A stretch of 64,000 nt of DNA, taken from assembly GCA_029204225.1 (NCBI GenBank), contig CM055113.1, positions 31,312,361-31,376,360 on the forward strand. Reading direction: 5' to 3'. Shown here piece after piece: positions 10,924 through 21,209 of this stretch. The first letter of the stretch is position 1. The number at the start of each line of letters is the position of its first letter. The stretch is from Diphasiastrum complanatum. Taxonomy: Eukaryota > Streptophyta > Lycopodiopsida > Lycopodiales > Lycopodiaceae. The translations under genes were made by a program, and so were the position numbers. A model generated the notes under the pieces. That model was given only the letters and a program-made list of their open reading frames with translations, ran no database searches and had not been told where the DNA came from.

Positions 10924-11480
10924 GTGCTTTCACCATTAAGCAGCACATTGCCTCAGTCACGCCCCACCACTTTTTGGTCGATAGCCCTTATAGCTAAACG
11001 ATCGGCAGCTATCCTTGAATATACCACCCCCGTGGACGCACCCGTGCTTTCACCGTTAGGCAGCACATTGCCTCAGTAACGCCCCCACCAAATTTAGTTG
11101 ATAGCCCTTATAGCTAAACGATCGGCAGCATACCACCCAAATCGTGGACGCACCCGTGCTTTCACCGTTAGGCAGCACATTGCCTCAGTAACGCCCCCAC
11201 CAAATTTGGTCGATAGCCCTTATAGCTAAACGAACGGTGGTCATCGTGAATATGTCACCCCGCACCCCACAAGGCACAGACCGTGCTTACACCATCCTAA
11301 TGGCAGCACATTGCCTCATCTGTCCTACGTGCAGACGGCGCCAGGCCCGAACCGCGGAAACTGACCGTGCTTACACCTCAAGGGCAGCACTTTGACTCAT
11401 CAAGCCCCCCTCCTGCCAACCACCCCGACCGTGGACGCACCCGTGCTTACACTGTGGGCAGCACCTTGCACAACAGTTGT
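10924..11480 (-). repeat. Tandem array of hairpin-forming units in the leader
   Basis: Units starting CCGTGCTTTCACC or CCGTGCTTACACC occur at about 10925, 11042, 11154, 11281, 11364 and 11441, each with GGCAGCAC shortly after. Three complete units also carry GATAGCCCTTATAGCTAAAC. GTGCT pairs with AGCAC and GGCA with TGCC, so each unit can fold into a small hairpin. In minus orientation the array follows the PBS, in the leader where packaging or dimerisation signals usually lie; that role is inference. Confidence 0.85.
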
Positions 11481-11539
11481 CTTGATGAACCCCAAACCGT
11501 GGCCATTTCCGTGAGATCCACATAGCTGACCGGCCAGTC

Positions 11540-11552
11540 GGCTCTGATACCA
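11540..11552 (-). other. Primer-binding site of nested element
   Basis: The minus strand reads TGGTATCAGAGCC, a perfect match to the standard initiator tRNA-Met PBS, two bases from the LTR end GCGCTACA. Confidence 0.93.
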
Positions 11553-11554
11553 CA

Positions 11555-12772
11555 TGTAGCGCAGGCATCCCAAAGGGAGCCGGGAACCACGACTTAGCTT
11601 CCCAGCCTTCAACTCTTGCCATCCAAACCCACTTGACATACAAGCAGCCAACTCGCCAACAACGATCAGACTTAACCAACTTGAAGTTCCGAAAACCAAC
11701 ATTGAGATCCAACCTGGTGCCATGCCAGATCGGGGGTCCCGACGTGGGTGACTTCCCTCCAAGCAAGCCGCCCGACATACATCAAACTTAACCAACTCGA
11801 AGCTTCGTTACAAACGAGTAACATCCATTCCAAGCAAGCGGTCTGACTTACATCAGACTTAACCAACTGAAAGCTTCGTCACGAGCGCTGGAAGCCAACC
11901 TGGCGCCACGCCAGACTGGACAGCCATAAACAGGTAACATCCACCCAAGCAAGCCATCCAACTCAGCCGACAGGTTAGAGCCCGTTCCCCAAGAGCTTAA
12001 CCCATTCACGTTCATGCAAGGAACACTCAGAATCACAAGCCGCGACAGATATGGAAACAACCAGTTCTTGGACCAAATGGTCCCGACAGCATACCGCTGG
12101 CGCCACGGACCGAATGGTCCCGACGGCATACCGCTGGCGTCCCGGGATACGACCCTCAGCTATGTGCCAAGTTAAAAATTTTGAAAGCGGCCTTACAACT
12201 GGCGCTTTTACCGAACACTGAAACCCAGAAGGTAATCAGAGTCAGTTTGAGGAAAATCCCACTTTATTGATAAATCTGAGAAGGTTACATTTCAAGTGTG
12301 TGACCGACCCTAGTCTCCGGGGCGCTAGCATGCCAAGGCGAGAGCCATGACAACATTCCAGCAAGGGAGGCTGAGACTTGGTTGGAGCTCGCCCTGAGTC
12401 GCAACCCGCACTCCCCTATAGTATTGGTGTGATTCGGCACCCCCCCTCATACCAAGCACTCTACCCAAGCTGGTAAAGCACGTTTTTCTCTCTCTAGGAT
12501 TTTCTCTTTCTAGAAAGTCATTTTCTCTCTCTAGATTTTATTGATCCCCAGGCTTCCTTTAATCATGCCTAGATCGTGTGAGGTGATTGCACATCGATCT
12601 GAGCTCTCTGGACTTCGCTAGAACCGATCAAAGATTTTCAGCCATAGGAACTTGGCGCCGGCTGGATTTTGGTCACAGTGGCGCCGGGAGCAGCAGGGGC
12701 GCTGCTGGCGCCGGGGACATAGCTGGCGCCGATGGCGCCGCAAGTAAAGCTTGTAAAGGTAGCTTTACAACA
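11555..12772 (-). repeat. 5' LTR of nested element (1218 bp)
   Basis: Direct repeat of 7566-8810, lacking 27 bp of the GGCGCC cluster. In minus orientation it starts TGTTGTAAAGC and ends GCGCTACA, followed by the PBS. Confidence 0.95.
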
Positions 12773-12777
12773 CTAAG
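12773..12777. other. Target-site duplication CTAAG (right)
   Basis: Second copy of the 5-bp target sequence flanking the nested element. Confidence 0.93.
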
Positions 12778-13400
12778 GCAGTTCCTGAATGAATTGGGTG
12801 AAATAAGAAACGAGCCCCTGGTCTTGTAAATGGACAACACCTCTGCAATACACCTGACGAAAGAACCCGTGTTCCATTCCAGAACAAAACACATTGCAAT
12901 CAAGTACCACTTGATCAGGGATCTAATTGAGAAGAAGATGTTGCAGACCACCTTCATCGAAACGAAAGACATGGCTGTTGGCATCTTCACTAAAGCCCTG
13001 GACAAAGGACTCTTTGAGAGACAAAGGAGCAGTCTCGGGATTGTAAAGCTATCATGCTTTGAGAGGGAGCTGAAGAAACAAAATGTTATAACTACAAAGC
13101 CTTGCTAGCTTTTAGCCCTCAGCCTGACAAAGATGTTCGCGAACACGAAAGTCAGGAGACATGAAACTCGAAGATGTTCGTGAACACGAAAGTCAAAGGG
13201 ACGCGAACTCGAAAGTTGAAGAAACGAAAACGAACGGTTTGCGAACTCGAAAGTCGAACAGACGAAGATGAATGGTTTGCAAATTTGAAAGATTCACAAA
13301 CAAGAATTTTTTGCGGTCCAGTACGAGAGAAGGCAAATGACCAAAACGAGACCTTCTCCTGTCCTCCATGCTCCAGAGACTACCAATGAGATCATGCAAG
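12778..13400 (+). pseudogene. Copia RNase H C-terminus and 3' tail, family A
   Basis: This continues RNase H from 7565: QFLNELGEIRNEPLVL, a TAA (from CAA), then MDNTSAIHLTKEPVFHSRTK, HIAIKYHLIRDLIEKKMLQT and AVGIFTKALDKGLF, ending near 13105. The sequence is close to the minus-strand copy at 27160-27969, where a basic tail stays open. The tail (about 13120-13270) repeats a unit around GATGTTCGCGAACACGAAAG that contains the palindrome TTCGCGAA. Confidence 0.88.
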
Positions 13401-13416
13401 TACCCAGAAGTACAGA

Positions 13417-13772
13417 TATCTGATCTGATGGCATGACATCAGCAGATACATTTTAGGTCATGGCTAATCTGCCACTCTTGTATTTCTCTGATTAGTTGCA
13501 TATGCTTGATCACTCTCATCTTAGATTTACATAGAACGACTATACTTACTGGATGTTACTTGACATATAGATAAAAAAAAAAAACAGAGCACACATACAG
13601 TATAATATAGTAGTCTGATGCTAGTAAGCAATCAAGACGAAATACTGAATACATGTCCGCCTGCGTGCAAAGACAATTTTGTCTAGGATCTGTAGATCCA
13701 ACTGTTCGCTTTACTACAATTGCTCGTAAGAGAACTGTGTTTCTCCCACTCCAGCACACTGTGTGCATTTGC
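13417..13772 (+). mobile_element. 3' LTR of family A copia (approximate)
   Basis: It follows the RNase H tail and aligns over its length with the minus-strand sequence 26826-27159 (shared CATCAGCAGATACA, CATGGCTAATCT, GTCTGATGCTAGTAAGCAAT). The ends are not sharp: in the minus copy the start reads TGTTTGATC and the end near TGTGTATTCA. A poly-A run lies at 13569-13580. Confidence 0.6.
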
Positions 13773-14310
13773 ATGCAGTGCTTGAAGAAATCAGAGAGAG
13801 ATCAATATAGATGATTTTCTTGTTGTGTCTGATCTCGAATGCAAATGTGTCTAACTAAGTTTCCTTGTTCATTTGAATTCTGCACCTTGGTTGAAACTAT
13901 GTTGAATGCTACATTAATTTTATAAATGTAGATCAGTAGTGCCTGACTACACTCTGGAGTACTGTAGGAGTGATTCAGCTGGCAGTGTCCAGTGATCGCA
14001 TCTGAACTCAATCCGAGGGCAAGAGAAGTCCGAGTTTCTAGCTCAGACGTGTCTATTGTCGACCCACTTCGAGACAACGAATCAAACGAAGATGTTGCTG
14101 CTACCCAGCAACAAATCCCAAGAGTGGTTTATCAGTCGAATCTTTCCAGAAGATCAAGCTAAGTGCGCACACAACCCACAAGGTATACTCCTGAGTCTGC
14201 TTGTCTCTTGATGCAAGAATCGACGATAGTCGAAGAGGCACTGAAGAGAAGCTATGGACAGAGAGTATTCCTCTCTGATCAAGAACTAGACATGGTCATT
14301 AGTCGAAGCT
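13773..14310 (+). pseudogene. Decayed integrase-RT linker of family B copia
   Basis: Located between the family A LTR and the family B RT. Short peptides on the plus strand are consistent with a polyprotein linker, but stops are frequent and no domain is recognisable. It is included because it joins the RT that follows. Confidence 0.4.
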
Positions 14311-15680
14311 CCTATTGGCTGCAATATCATTGATTGGAAATACAATGCCAACGGAGCAATTGATCGAATACAATGCCTACGGAGCAATTGATCGAAGGAA
14401 GACAAGACTAGTAGCACGAGGATTCACCCAAATTCCAAATGTTGACTACAGTGAGACTTTTAGTCCAATCGTCAAACATTCGTCGATCCGAATGCTCTTG
14501 TCTTATACTGCAGCTGCTGACCTCGAAGTGCATCAACTCGATGTACAAACAGCCTATCTGAATGGAGTGATACAAGAAGATATCTATATGATCCAGCTTG
14601 AAGGATACGTTATGAAAGGGACGAAGAATCATGTCTGTAAACTCCACAAAGCATTGTACGGCTTGAAATAGTCTGCCAGGGCTTGGTTCCATAGAATCAA
14701 CACATTCCTCATTGAACAAGGATTCAAACCAAGCACTACTGATTACAACGTCTATTGCAAGTCAGTGCAGCAATCCTTCATTATCATCACCTTATACGTG
14801 GATGATACGTTACTCTTCAGCAACAATACCAATATCGTCAAGGATTCGAAACAAATGTTGTTTTCAGAGTTTGACATGACTGATCTGGCAAAGCTCACTT
14901 CTGTCTGGGAATTCAAATCAACAGAGACAGAGCAAAGCGACTGATTTACATCACTCAACAAAGGTATCTCACAATGTTCTTAGCAAATACAATTTCATGA
15001 ATTGTAAATTAGCTCACTCACCAATGCATCCAAGCCTACATTCGTTAGAGGACCAATGTCCCCAGACCAAACAGGAAGTGGATCAAATGATAGAATACCC
15101 TTATCGATCGATACTAGGATCTCTCATGTATGCAATGGTCTATACAAGACCAGTTATCTCTTTTGTTGTAAGCTCACTCAGCCAATACATGACTAATCCT
15201 GGCATTATCCATTGGGAGGCTCTCATACGAGTCATAAAATATATTCGAACTACCATGGACCAGTGCATCTGATATGGAGATGTCAACAATGACAATCTCT
15301 ATCAGCTCAGTGGTCATTCTGATGCAAGCTGGGGAGGAGATGTAGACAATCGTAAATTCACATATGGATTTACATTCTTCTTCAACGGCGGTCCTATCTC
15401 ATGGAACAGTCGTGAGCAAACTTCTGTCGCACTTTCTTCTACAGAAGCAGAATACGTTGCTGCTTCTCAATCTATTAAGGAAGCGTTTTGGTTGAGAAAT
15501 TTGTTGTCAGATCTTAATCTGAATCAGTACAGCCCTACAATTTTATTTTGTGATAATCAAAGTGCTATTGCCTTATCGGCCAATCCTAGATCTAACTCTA
15601 GGAATAAGCACATTGAAATCAGATATCACTACATCAGGGGCAAAATTCTCAACAAGGAAGTGAGCATAACGACGAAGTAG
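14311..15680 (+). pseudogene. Copia RT and RNase H, family B
   Basis: RT motifs appear in order: [47 protein letters not shown] (then TAG at 14669), LYVDDTLLFSNN, YPYRSILGSLMYAMVYTRP. RNase H follows: LSGHSDASWGGDVDNRKFTY, SLSSTEAEYVAASQS-like sequence, CDNQSAIALSANPRSNSRNK, HIEIRYHYIRGKIL. At least three stops and two shifts interrupt it. A 28-bp tandem duplication (14339-14366 and 14367-14394) disrupts the RT start. The frame ends at 15680 without the usual ADIFTK motif. Confidence 0.88.
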
Positions 15681-15886
15681 ATGCCTTGTGCATTGATTCT
15701 TTATTGTCAGCAAAAAAGTTTCATTCCTTTATAGAGTGAACAAGCTTCGTAGGGCATGCGGTTTCGTCCGCTACTGTCTTGTGCTCTACCGCATTATTGA
15801 CGTGTATACTTGATATACTTAATCTAATACAGTTCTTTGTTCTGCATTCAGATTTGTGTTAATATTTTTATGCTTATTATTCATTC
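15681..15886 (+). other. Non-coding tail between pol and 3' LTR, family B
   Basis: Homologous to the minus-strand stretch 26579-26800 (shared GCATTGATTCTT, AGCTTCGTAGG, CTTGTGCTC). It is assigned to the interior rather than the LTR because a solo copy at 45070 starts at the LTR boundary without it. Confidence 0.6.
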
Positions 15887-16294
15887 TGCCTGATCTTTCT
15901 AGTTGCTCTTTCAGGTAATAGACGACTAACATTTAGTCTTGTCTTTCACGAATCTTTCGCGACTAATTATCAGTCGAGAACAGTATAGCTCTTCGCGAAT
16001 TATTCGTGACACATAATTTGTCTTGCTATTCGCGACAAATTATTCTTCAGACGCTTCATTTATAAATGTTCGGCTGCGTAGTCAAGAATGACCGTGATTT
16101 CCATCACTAATGTTCTGCTCATTTTGATAGGCGTAGTCATCTTACAGAGAGAGTCGTATAGCTCGTTCCGCTGTGCATGACCATCTCTGTTTGAGTTTGT
16201 TTCTCATTCGTGTTCGTCTTACCCCATTGAGCTATTTTTTCATTTATAATATACGACACCTTTCTCAACTCTCATTCATCTCCCTCTCTCCAAT
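15887..16294 (+). mobile_element. 3' LTR of family B copia (about 408 bp)
   Basis: Starts TGCCTGATCTTTCTAG and ends CCCTCTCTCCAATA (degenerate CCAACA). It matches 26165-26578 (minus) and 45070-45462 (plus). It contains several TTCGCGA-type palindromes (about 15950-16045). It directly truncates the gag-like frame on the minus strand at 16295. Confidence 0.8.
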
Positions 16295-17333
16295 AGGATC
16301 AATATCAATGTGCTCTCCTTGGTTTGAGTCTTGACTTCCATTATCAGATTGTTCATCATCCTCACAATATTGGATCCTTGAAACTTCACCTCTTTGTTGG
16401 ACATTTTGATGAACATTCGTTGGCACACCTCTAGCTGCTATAGATTGTTGTGCTCGTTGTTCCAACATTCCCTTGTGATTTCCAAGTCTAACTGGATATT
16501 CATTATCACTATGTAATACCTATTTTCCCTTGTCCATTTCAATTCTCCGGACATCTTGAGAAGATGTTACATTTTGTGATGGAGACGGTAGTTGGAACGA
16601 TGTACATGGCTCATTACCTCTTTGATCAGCTTCCACAATTTTGTCTTGCCCACTAGCTAGGCTAGCAAACAATTTTGTCCATTTCACCTCATCATCTTGC
16701 CGATTATGTTTTCTTACTTGCCGACCTTGTCTCATTTCTTGCAACATTCCAACTATCAGACCTTGTGTGGCCTGCAGTTTACCTAATACGTTTTCTTGTT
16801 GGTTCAAAACCTACAGTTCTTCCGTCACTTCTTTAGTAGGGATCGATTGTCCATGGAACAATAGTAATGGTGAACCACAATGGGTATGAGGAGTGGCATT
16901 ATTGATAATGCTATTATGTTACCACGTTGCACAGGAGATGACGATTGTTCAAGTTGGCACATAGAACTCACGTACCGTAGTGCGTGCTCAATACCTTGTA
17001 AATTGCGATGATGTTTTGATTGTCGTGAATATAGCTCATCATCACTGTCACTACTATAAAAACCACCATCAATATTAGATTGATTTGATTGGTGTAGCTC
17101 AGGGTTTTTATTTTGGTCAGAATAGTTTTCATCATCACTGAAACAGTCTCCATATGAGTCATGTTGCTCATATTGATCTGAATTAATGTCATTGTGCTCC
17201 CCATACTGATAATATTGATTTGAAATACCATCATTCTGCTCCTCGTATTGATAATCACAATATGATTGGTCATCACATTCAGATTGATTATCAAATTCCA
17301 CCTCATAATCAGAATCAGAATCCATTTTGACAA
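16295..17333 (-). pseudogene. Acidic, N/Q/Y-rich gag-like protein, truncated
   Basis: From an ATG at 17333 the minus strand encodes MDSDSDYEVEFDNQSECDDQ and about 120 residues of Asp/Asn/Gln/Tyr/Ser-rich sequence. After a frameshift near 16830 comes a predicted coiled-coil (LNQQENVLGKLQATQGLIVG, then MLQEMRQGRQVRKHNRQDDE), then a stop near 16520 and a short further frame. An acidic N-terminus followed by a coiled-coil suits the gag start of an LTR retrotransposon, but no capsid or zinc-knuckle motif remains because the family B LTR cuts it at 16294. It lies downstream of the minus-strand LTR/PBS at 19701-20249, so it may be that element's gag. A host gene cannot be excluded. Confidence 0.45.
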
Positions 17334-17943
17334 ACCAAGGGAAAATATGAGTCTGTAAATTTATAAGGACCCTTATAGAAAAAATTGTGAAGTTAGATTT
17401 TTGCAAGGAAATAAGACCTTGACAGTTTCTCTACCCACTTAAAACTCAGAGTTCTACGATGAGTGAAAGTGAAGTTATGAGGATTCGAAAGTAATTAATG
17501 AAAACAAAAAACTTTGATTTAAGAAAATGGGTTTTGAAGAAAATAAAATTGAAACATAATGATTACAAGATTTTGATAAATTATCAATGTCAGACTCATC
17601 GTTCTGATCACTTTTCGATTCTGCTTCACTGAAATCCGAGCTCAAACAAAGAAGTTACGGAAAATTGGTAAAATGGATTATATACAACTTAGAAGGGGGG
17701 GGTATTAAAAAAAAAATTACAAATTGAAATGGATAACACTTTGAAATCCATGAAACATTGGAGTGCTCAACGAAAAATACTTGAAATTGTAAAAAAAATC
17801 AAAAAATTGTCGGCAAACTTTTTTATCGGGTGCTCTTGTGGTGCATTTGAGTGCTTATCAAAAAAAATTTGTGACAACCTTAATTTTTTTGAAAAATTGT
17901 ATGCAAATAGAAGGGATCTAACTAGAGAGAGAAAAAATAGAGA
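17334..17943. other. AT-rich stretch, nothing recognised
   Basis: Homopolymer-rich, no recognised coding content. It may be part of the long leader of the minus-strand element with LTR at 19718-20249. Confidence 0.4.
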
Positions 17944-18175
17944 GAAAATCTCAACCGACGCAACTTAGAGGCAGAGAGGAGGTAGCCGACGTCGTTAGAG
18001 AGAGAGAGAGGAAGAGTACGTGAAGGTAGAGTGAGAAAATCTCAACCGACGCAACTTAGAGAGAGAGGGGTAGCCGACGTGAAGGTAGAGAGAGAGCAGA
18101 TGGAGCCGACGGAGAGATGAAGTAGGTAACGGACGAAACTTAGAGAGAGAATCTCAACCGATGCAACTTAGAGGC
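17944..18175. repeat. Imperfect tandem repeats rich in GAGA
   Basis: The phrase AATCTCAACCGACGCAACTT followed by AGAG occurs at about 17947, 18036 and 18149, interleaved with TAGCCGACGT and AG-dinucleotide runs. It looks like local amplification of purine-rich sequence. Confidence 0.75.
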
Positions 18176-18859
18176 GTTGGATCGTTAGCAGAAAGAAGAG
18201 CATTCATCTCACTTTCGGCTTCCAAATTGATGGAATTGTTTTCAATCCTCCAGTAAGCTGACCCCCATAGTTGAGAATCATCAAAATAACTTAGTGCTTT
18301 AAGGGAAATCAATCTGATTTTCTCAGACTGAAGCAAGTGCTGCTAAGTCTTCAGCGCCGCTATTGTTGTTGCTGCTGCATCATGGAGATCGCTACTGTTG
18401 TTGAATCAGAGAGGAGAGCTGCAGATCGATGTGTTTGATTGTTTCTGATTCCGAAGCTGATGCAAGCACTGAGATACGTGTTCAAAGAAAACAAAGACTG
18501 GAAACACATTTCAGTTGCATTTTTACAGATCATTGCTCATGTTACAATATAATCTAGGCGTAGATGCTACAGAATCACAGGAGGGTGTTGCTGCCACTAC
18601 TGCCACACGGATCAAAATGTTGCTGCTACATCAGGGAGCAAGCACAGGTAGAAACGAGAACTCAGTCACTTATGCCACACATGCTATTGCGCTGGTATTC
18701 ATTCTGTGAATCCAACAAGCACTTCTGCATCAGGTTATGAACTGCATTGTCTGCAAGATTGATTCAGATTGATTTCAAGGAGAAAATAACTTGTTCACAT
18801 AGGTGAGGCTTACGCAACGGAGGAGTATCACGACCGATCTGACAGAGAGAGAGAGACGA
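18176..18859. other. No gene seen
   Basis: Short frames only. None shows recognisable domains or codon-level structure. Confidence 0.4.
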
Positions 18860-18975
18860 AGGGCTAGGTTTAGGCTAAGGGTTAACATTAGATCAGGTTA
18901 GGGTCTAGGGTTAGAGCCGTAGGCTTAGGTCGCGTGGAAGTTAGGGCTCTAGGTAGGTAGGGTTAGGTTTGGTTT
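18860..18975. repeat. Degenerate telomere-like repeats
   Basis: About 115 bp dense in variants of the plant telomere unit TTTAGGG: GGTTTAGG, AAGGGTTA, GGTTAGGG, TCTAGGGTTAG, GTTAGGG, GGGTTAGG. There are no perfect consecutive units, so it is at best an old interstitial telomere-like tract. Confidence 0.4.
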
Positions 18976-19700
18976 TTTTTTTTCTTATAAAACTTCAAAA
19001 TGAAAAATGTGAAAAAAATTTACAAAGAAAATTAAACTTTAGATCTGAAAATTTGAAGTGCTTCTCTCTCACTTGTAAAATTTGTTTCCAAGATTTTGGC
19101 TAATCTAACCCATCTCTAGTAATTTGATCATAACTTCCTCAATACTGATCCAAATCACACAAACTCGGTACCTCTGAAAAGCTAACAAGAAGCTCTTTTA
19201 GGCTATAGTATCAAATCAATTATTGGACATGATTTTATAGGTATAATTAATCACAGAACATGGCTGAAACTTTGAAGAAAGAAAAACTAACAAAATTAAA
19301 GCTACAAATCAAGATTTGTCATAACTTTTTGGAGACTAATCGAAATGACCTGCCATATGGATCAGATCAAAGTTAAGACAATGCTCTAAAATCTTATGGA
19401 AAGAAACTAGAAATTAAAACTCAGATCAAATCTAAAAAATTCAAATCCAATGGAGGCAAAATAACTTTTGCATCTCTTATCCAAATGGCTTGAAAAATTG
19501 GTGCAAATTAAAGCTAAAACAAAGCTCTACAAAGCTACTGAATCAAATTAATAATAAAAAACGAAATTGAATGCTAAAAATTTGTCTCAACAGAACTGAA
19601 AAATTCAAAGTTAATAATTAACAAAAAGAAAGCTACAAAAAAAATAAACTCATCAAATCTAATGGAATTCTCATAGAATCATCATGAATCATGGATCTAT
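18976..19700 (-). other. AT-rich leader of minus-strand LTR element
   Basis: Follows the PBS at 19701-19712 in minus orientation. No coding content was recognised. Confidence 0.4.
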
Positions 19701-19712
19701 GCTTTGATACCA
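19701..19712 (-). other. Primer-binding site, initiator tRNA-Met type
   Basis: The minus strand reads TGGTATCAAAGC, one mismatch from TGGTATCAGAGC, five bases from the LTR boundary at 19718. Confidence 0.75.
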
Positions 19713-19717
19713 AGAAA

Positions 19718-20249
19718 TGTCATGTGCCAAATCCCAAGCAATTAGCAATTACAAAATAAGTAAAGCTAGAAGCAAGAAAATAACAAGACAATCATGATAG
19801 CATATCAAAAGAAAGCTAGAAACATAGAGATCACAATGGAATTGCATTAGCAATGAAAGAAAGAGTACAATCAATGGAAATGGGTCATTGATTCATGTGG
19901 ATTGGGCACATGAGACCTAGCAATGGAGATCCCTATGGCTTGCATTCACAAGGAAGCTAGAAGCTCTCACTTGCAAATGAGCCAAAAGATCCACAGAATG
20001 GTGTCTCTTGCCTAGTTATATACAATGCTCTTACTTAACTTAACTATCTTGAGGGATAGTTAGCCCTTGTTAAGTATTATTCAAACTACATTGGCCCTTA
20101 TGGGCCTATTGTCCTTATTAGTTACTTTGAAGGGCCTAAAGAGGGAACCGCCTTGTTCTTAAGGCTAATAGCTCATTTTGGGCCTACAAAGCTTACAATG
20201 GATATTATATTGCCTTAAAAAAACACTGATGTACTAAAAGTACATGACA
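19718..20249 (-). mobile_element. LTR, 532 bp, minus strand
   Basis: Begins TGTCATGT and ends ACATGACA on the plus strand, a perfect 8-bp terminal inverted repeat with TG...CA ends, and is next to a PBS. A TATA-like box (TATATAAC, minus strand, 20015-20022) sits inside. The acidic gag-like frame at 16295-17333 lies about 2.4 kb downstream in the same orientation. The partner LTR was not found. Confidence 0.8.
20015..20022 (-). promoter_or_regulatory. TATA box of LTR promoter
   Basis: The minus strand reads TGTATATAACTAGGC within the 532-bp LTR, a likely core promoter for element transcription. Called from sequence alone. Confidence 0.45.
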
Positions 20250-20340
20250 ACATGTGTACATATAAAAGTGTGACAATTGAGCAGGAATGGTCCATATGAC
20301 ATGGCAAATTCAATGGTGTAGATTAAATCAAGTGTGGGCC

Positions 20341-20907
20341 TGTTGGGGATATTCCCGACGAATTGTAAATAAATAAAATCGACCAATAAAATGTGTTGCG
20401 AGGGCATGGCATCCTGCACATATAAGCCCATGGCCCAATGAGCACGCAAGCTAACTTGTAATTAAAATAATAGGCTTGGAACCTTTGTAAGTAAAATAAA
20501 ACTTGAGGCCCAAAGTCAATTTTAAACTTAGAGATTACTTTTTTAGAGTTATGTCCAATTTGGGACTCACATAAATCTTGTGAATTTCAATGTACGTTTT
20601 GTGGACCCTTGGATCAAGTTGGGTCCAAGATGAATGGATAGGATCAATGTAAATATTAGCCAATAGGATTTTGGGGCAAGGGCCTTCCCCACTTTATAGA
20701 AAGGCACCATTTGTACTCTATTTTCATGCTTAATGAGAAGGAGAAAACTCTACCAATTTGGAGAGCCAAGCATCCTCATTTGCTAAGCACTCATGCTAAT
20801 GCTTTTTGTTGTGTGTTTACAATTGTTTCCATTTCTATGTTCTTGTTTTAATAGTTATGGTTTCTCCATTAGCATGCATCTTGGGCTTTTGAGCTAATCT
20901 CCCCCTC

Positions 20908-20955
<48 letters not shown>

Positions 20956-21189
20956 CACTCTTCTCCTTCTTCTCTCTCTTCTATTTTATCCTTTCCCTTC
21001 TCCAACAATCATGATGAAGCTAGTTAGGGGAGTAGAGTTAGTTTGAGTAGTGTTAGTGGAGGTAGAGTTAGATAAAAAGTAGAGAACTAACTAAAAATAG
21101 CATCTATGCATAGTTAGGTGCCTATCTAGTGAACTAACCCTTGTTGACAGGCGGGAGGGCTATTACAACGTCGGACCAAAGATCCTACA
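20341..21189 (+). mobile_element. 5' LTR of Ty3/gypsy element (849 bp)
   Basis: Begins TGTTGGGGATATTCCCGACG and ends AAAGATCCTACA, followed one base later by a tRNA-Asp-type PBS. The 3' half (from about 20728) is repeated at 28287-28721. A (TC)20 microsatellite sits at 20911-20950. Confidence 0.75.
20911..20950. repeat. (TC)20 microsatellite in gypsy LTR
   Basis: Uninterrupted TC dinucleotides. The partial LTR copy at 28287 has only a short CTATCTCTCTATTTCTCTCT stretch here, so the tract expanded after the copies diverged or contracted in the other copy. Confidence 0.95.
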
Positions 21190-21190
21190 G

Positions 21191-21209
21191 TGGAGTCGTT
21201 GCTGGGGAT
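21191..21209 (+). other. Primer-binding site, tRNA-Asp type (degenerate)
   Basis: TGGAGTCGTTGCTGGGGAT differs at three positions from TGGCGCCGTTGCCGGGGAT, the complement of the plant tRNA-Asp 3' end used by Athila/Tat-type gypsy elements. It lies one base after the LTR. Confidence 0.75.

Larger units (their letters stand above)
7566..12772 (-). mobile_element. Complete non-autonomous LTR retrotransposon, 5207 bp
   Basis: Two direct LTRs (7566-8810 and 11555-12772) begin TGTAGC and end TACAACA on the plus strand. They flank a 2744-bp interior and are bordered by the 5-bp duplication CTAAG. Orientation is minus: a PBS (11540-11552) lies next to the right LTR and a polypurine tract (8811-8824) next to the left LTR. 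By eye the LTRs differ by two substitutions and one 27-bp indel, so insertion is recent. The interior has no gag or pol and is built largely of tandem duplications. This matches a LARD-like non-autonomous element that would need proteins from an autonomous copia. Confidence 0.93.

Noticed and set aside
9264..11079. Short frames inside the nested element interior (for example 10249-10613)
   Set aside because: Two of them are the same 250-bp tandem repeat read twice. None has recognisable content.
17729..17968. 79-codon frame starting MDNTLKSMKHW
   Set aside because: Lys/Asn-rich translation of AT-rich DNA with no motif; ends in GAGA repeats.
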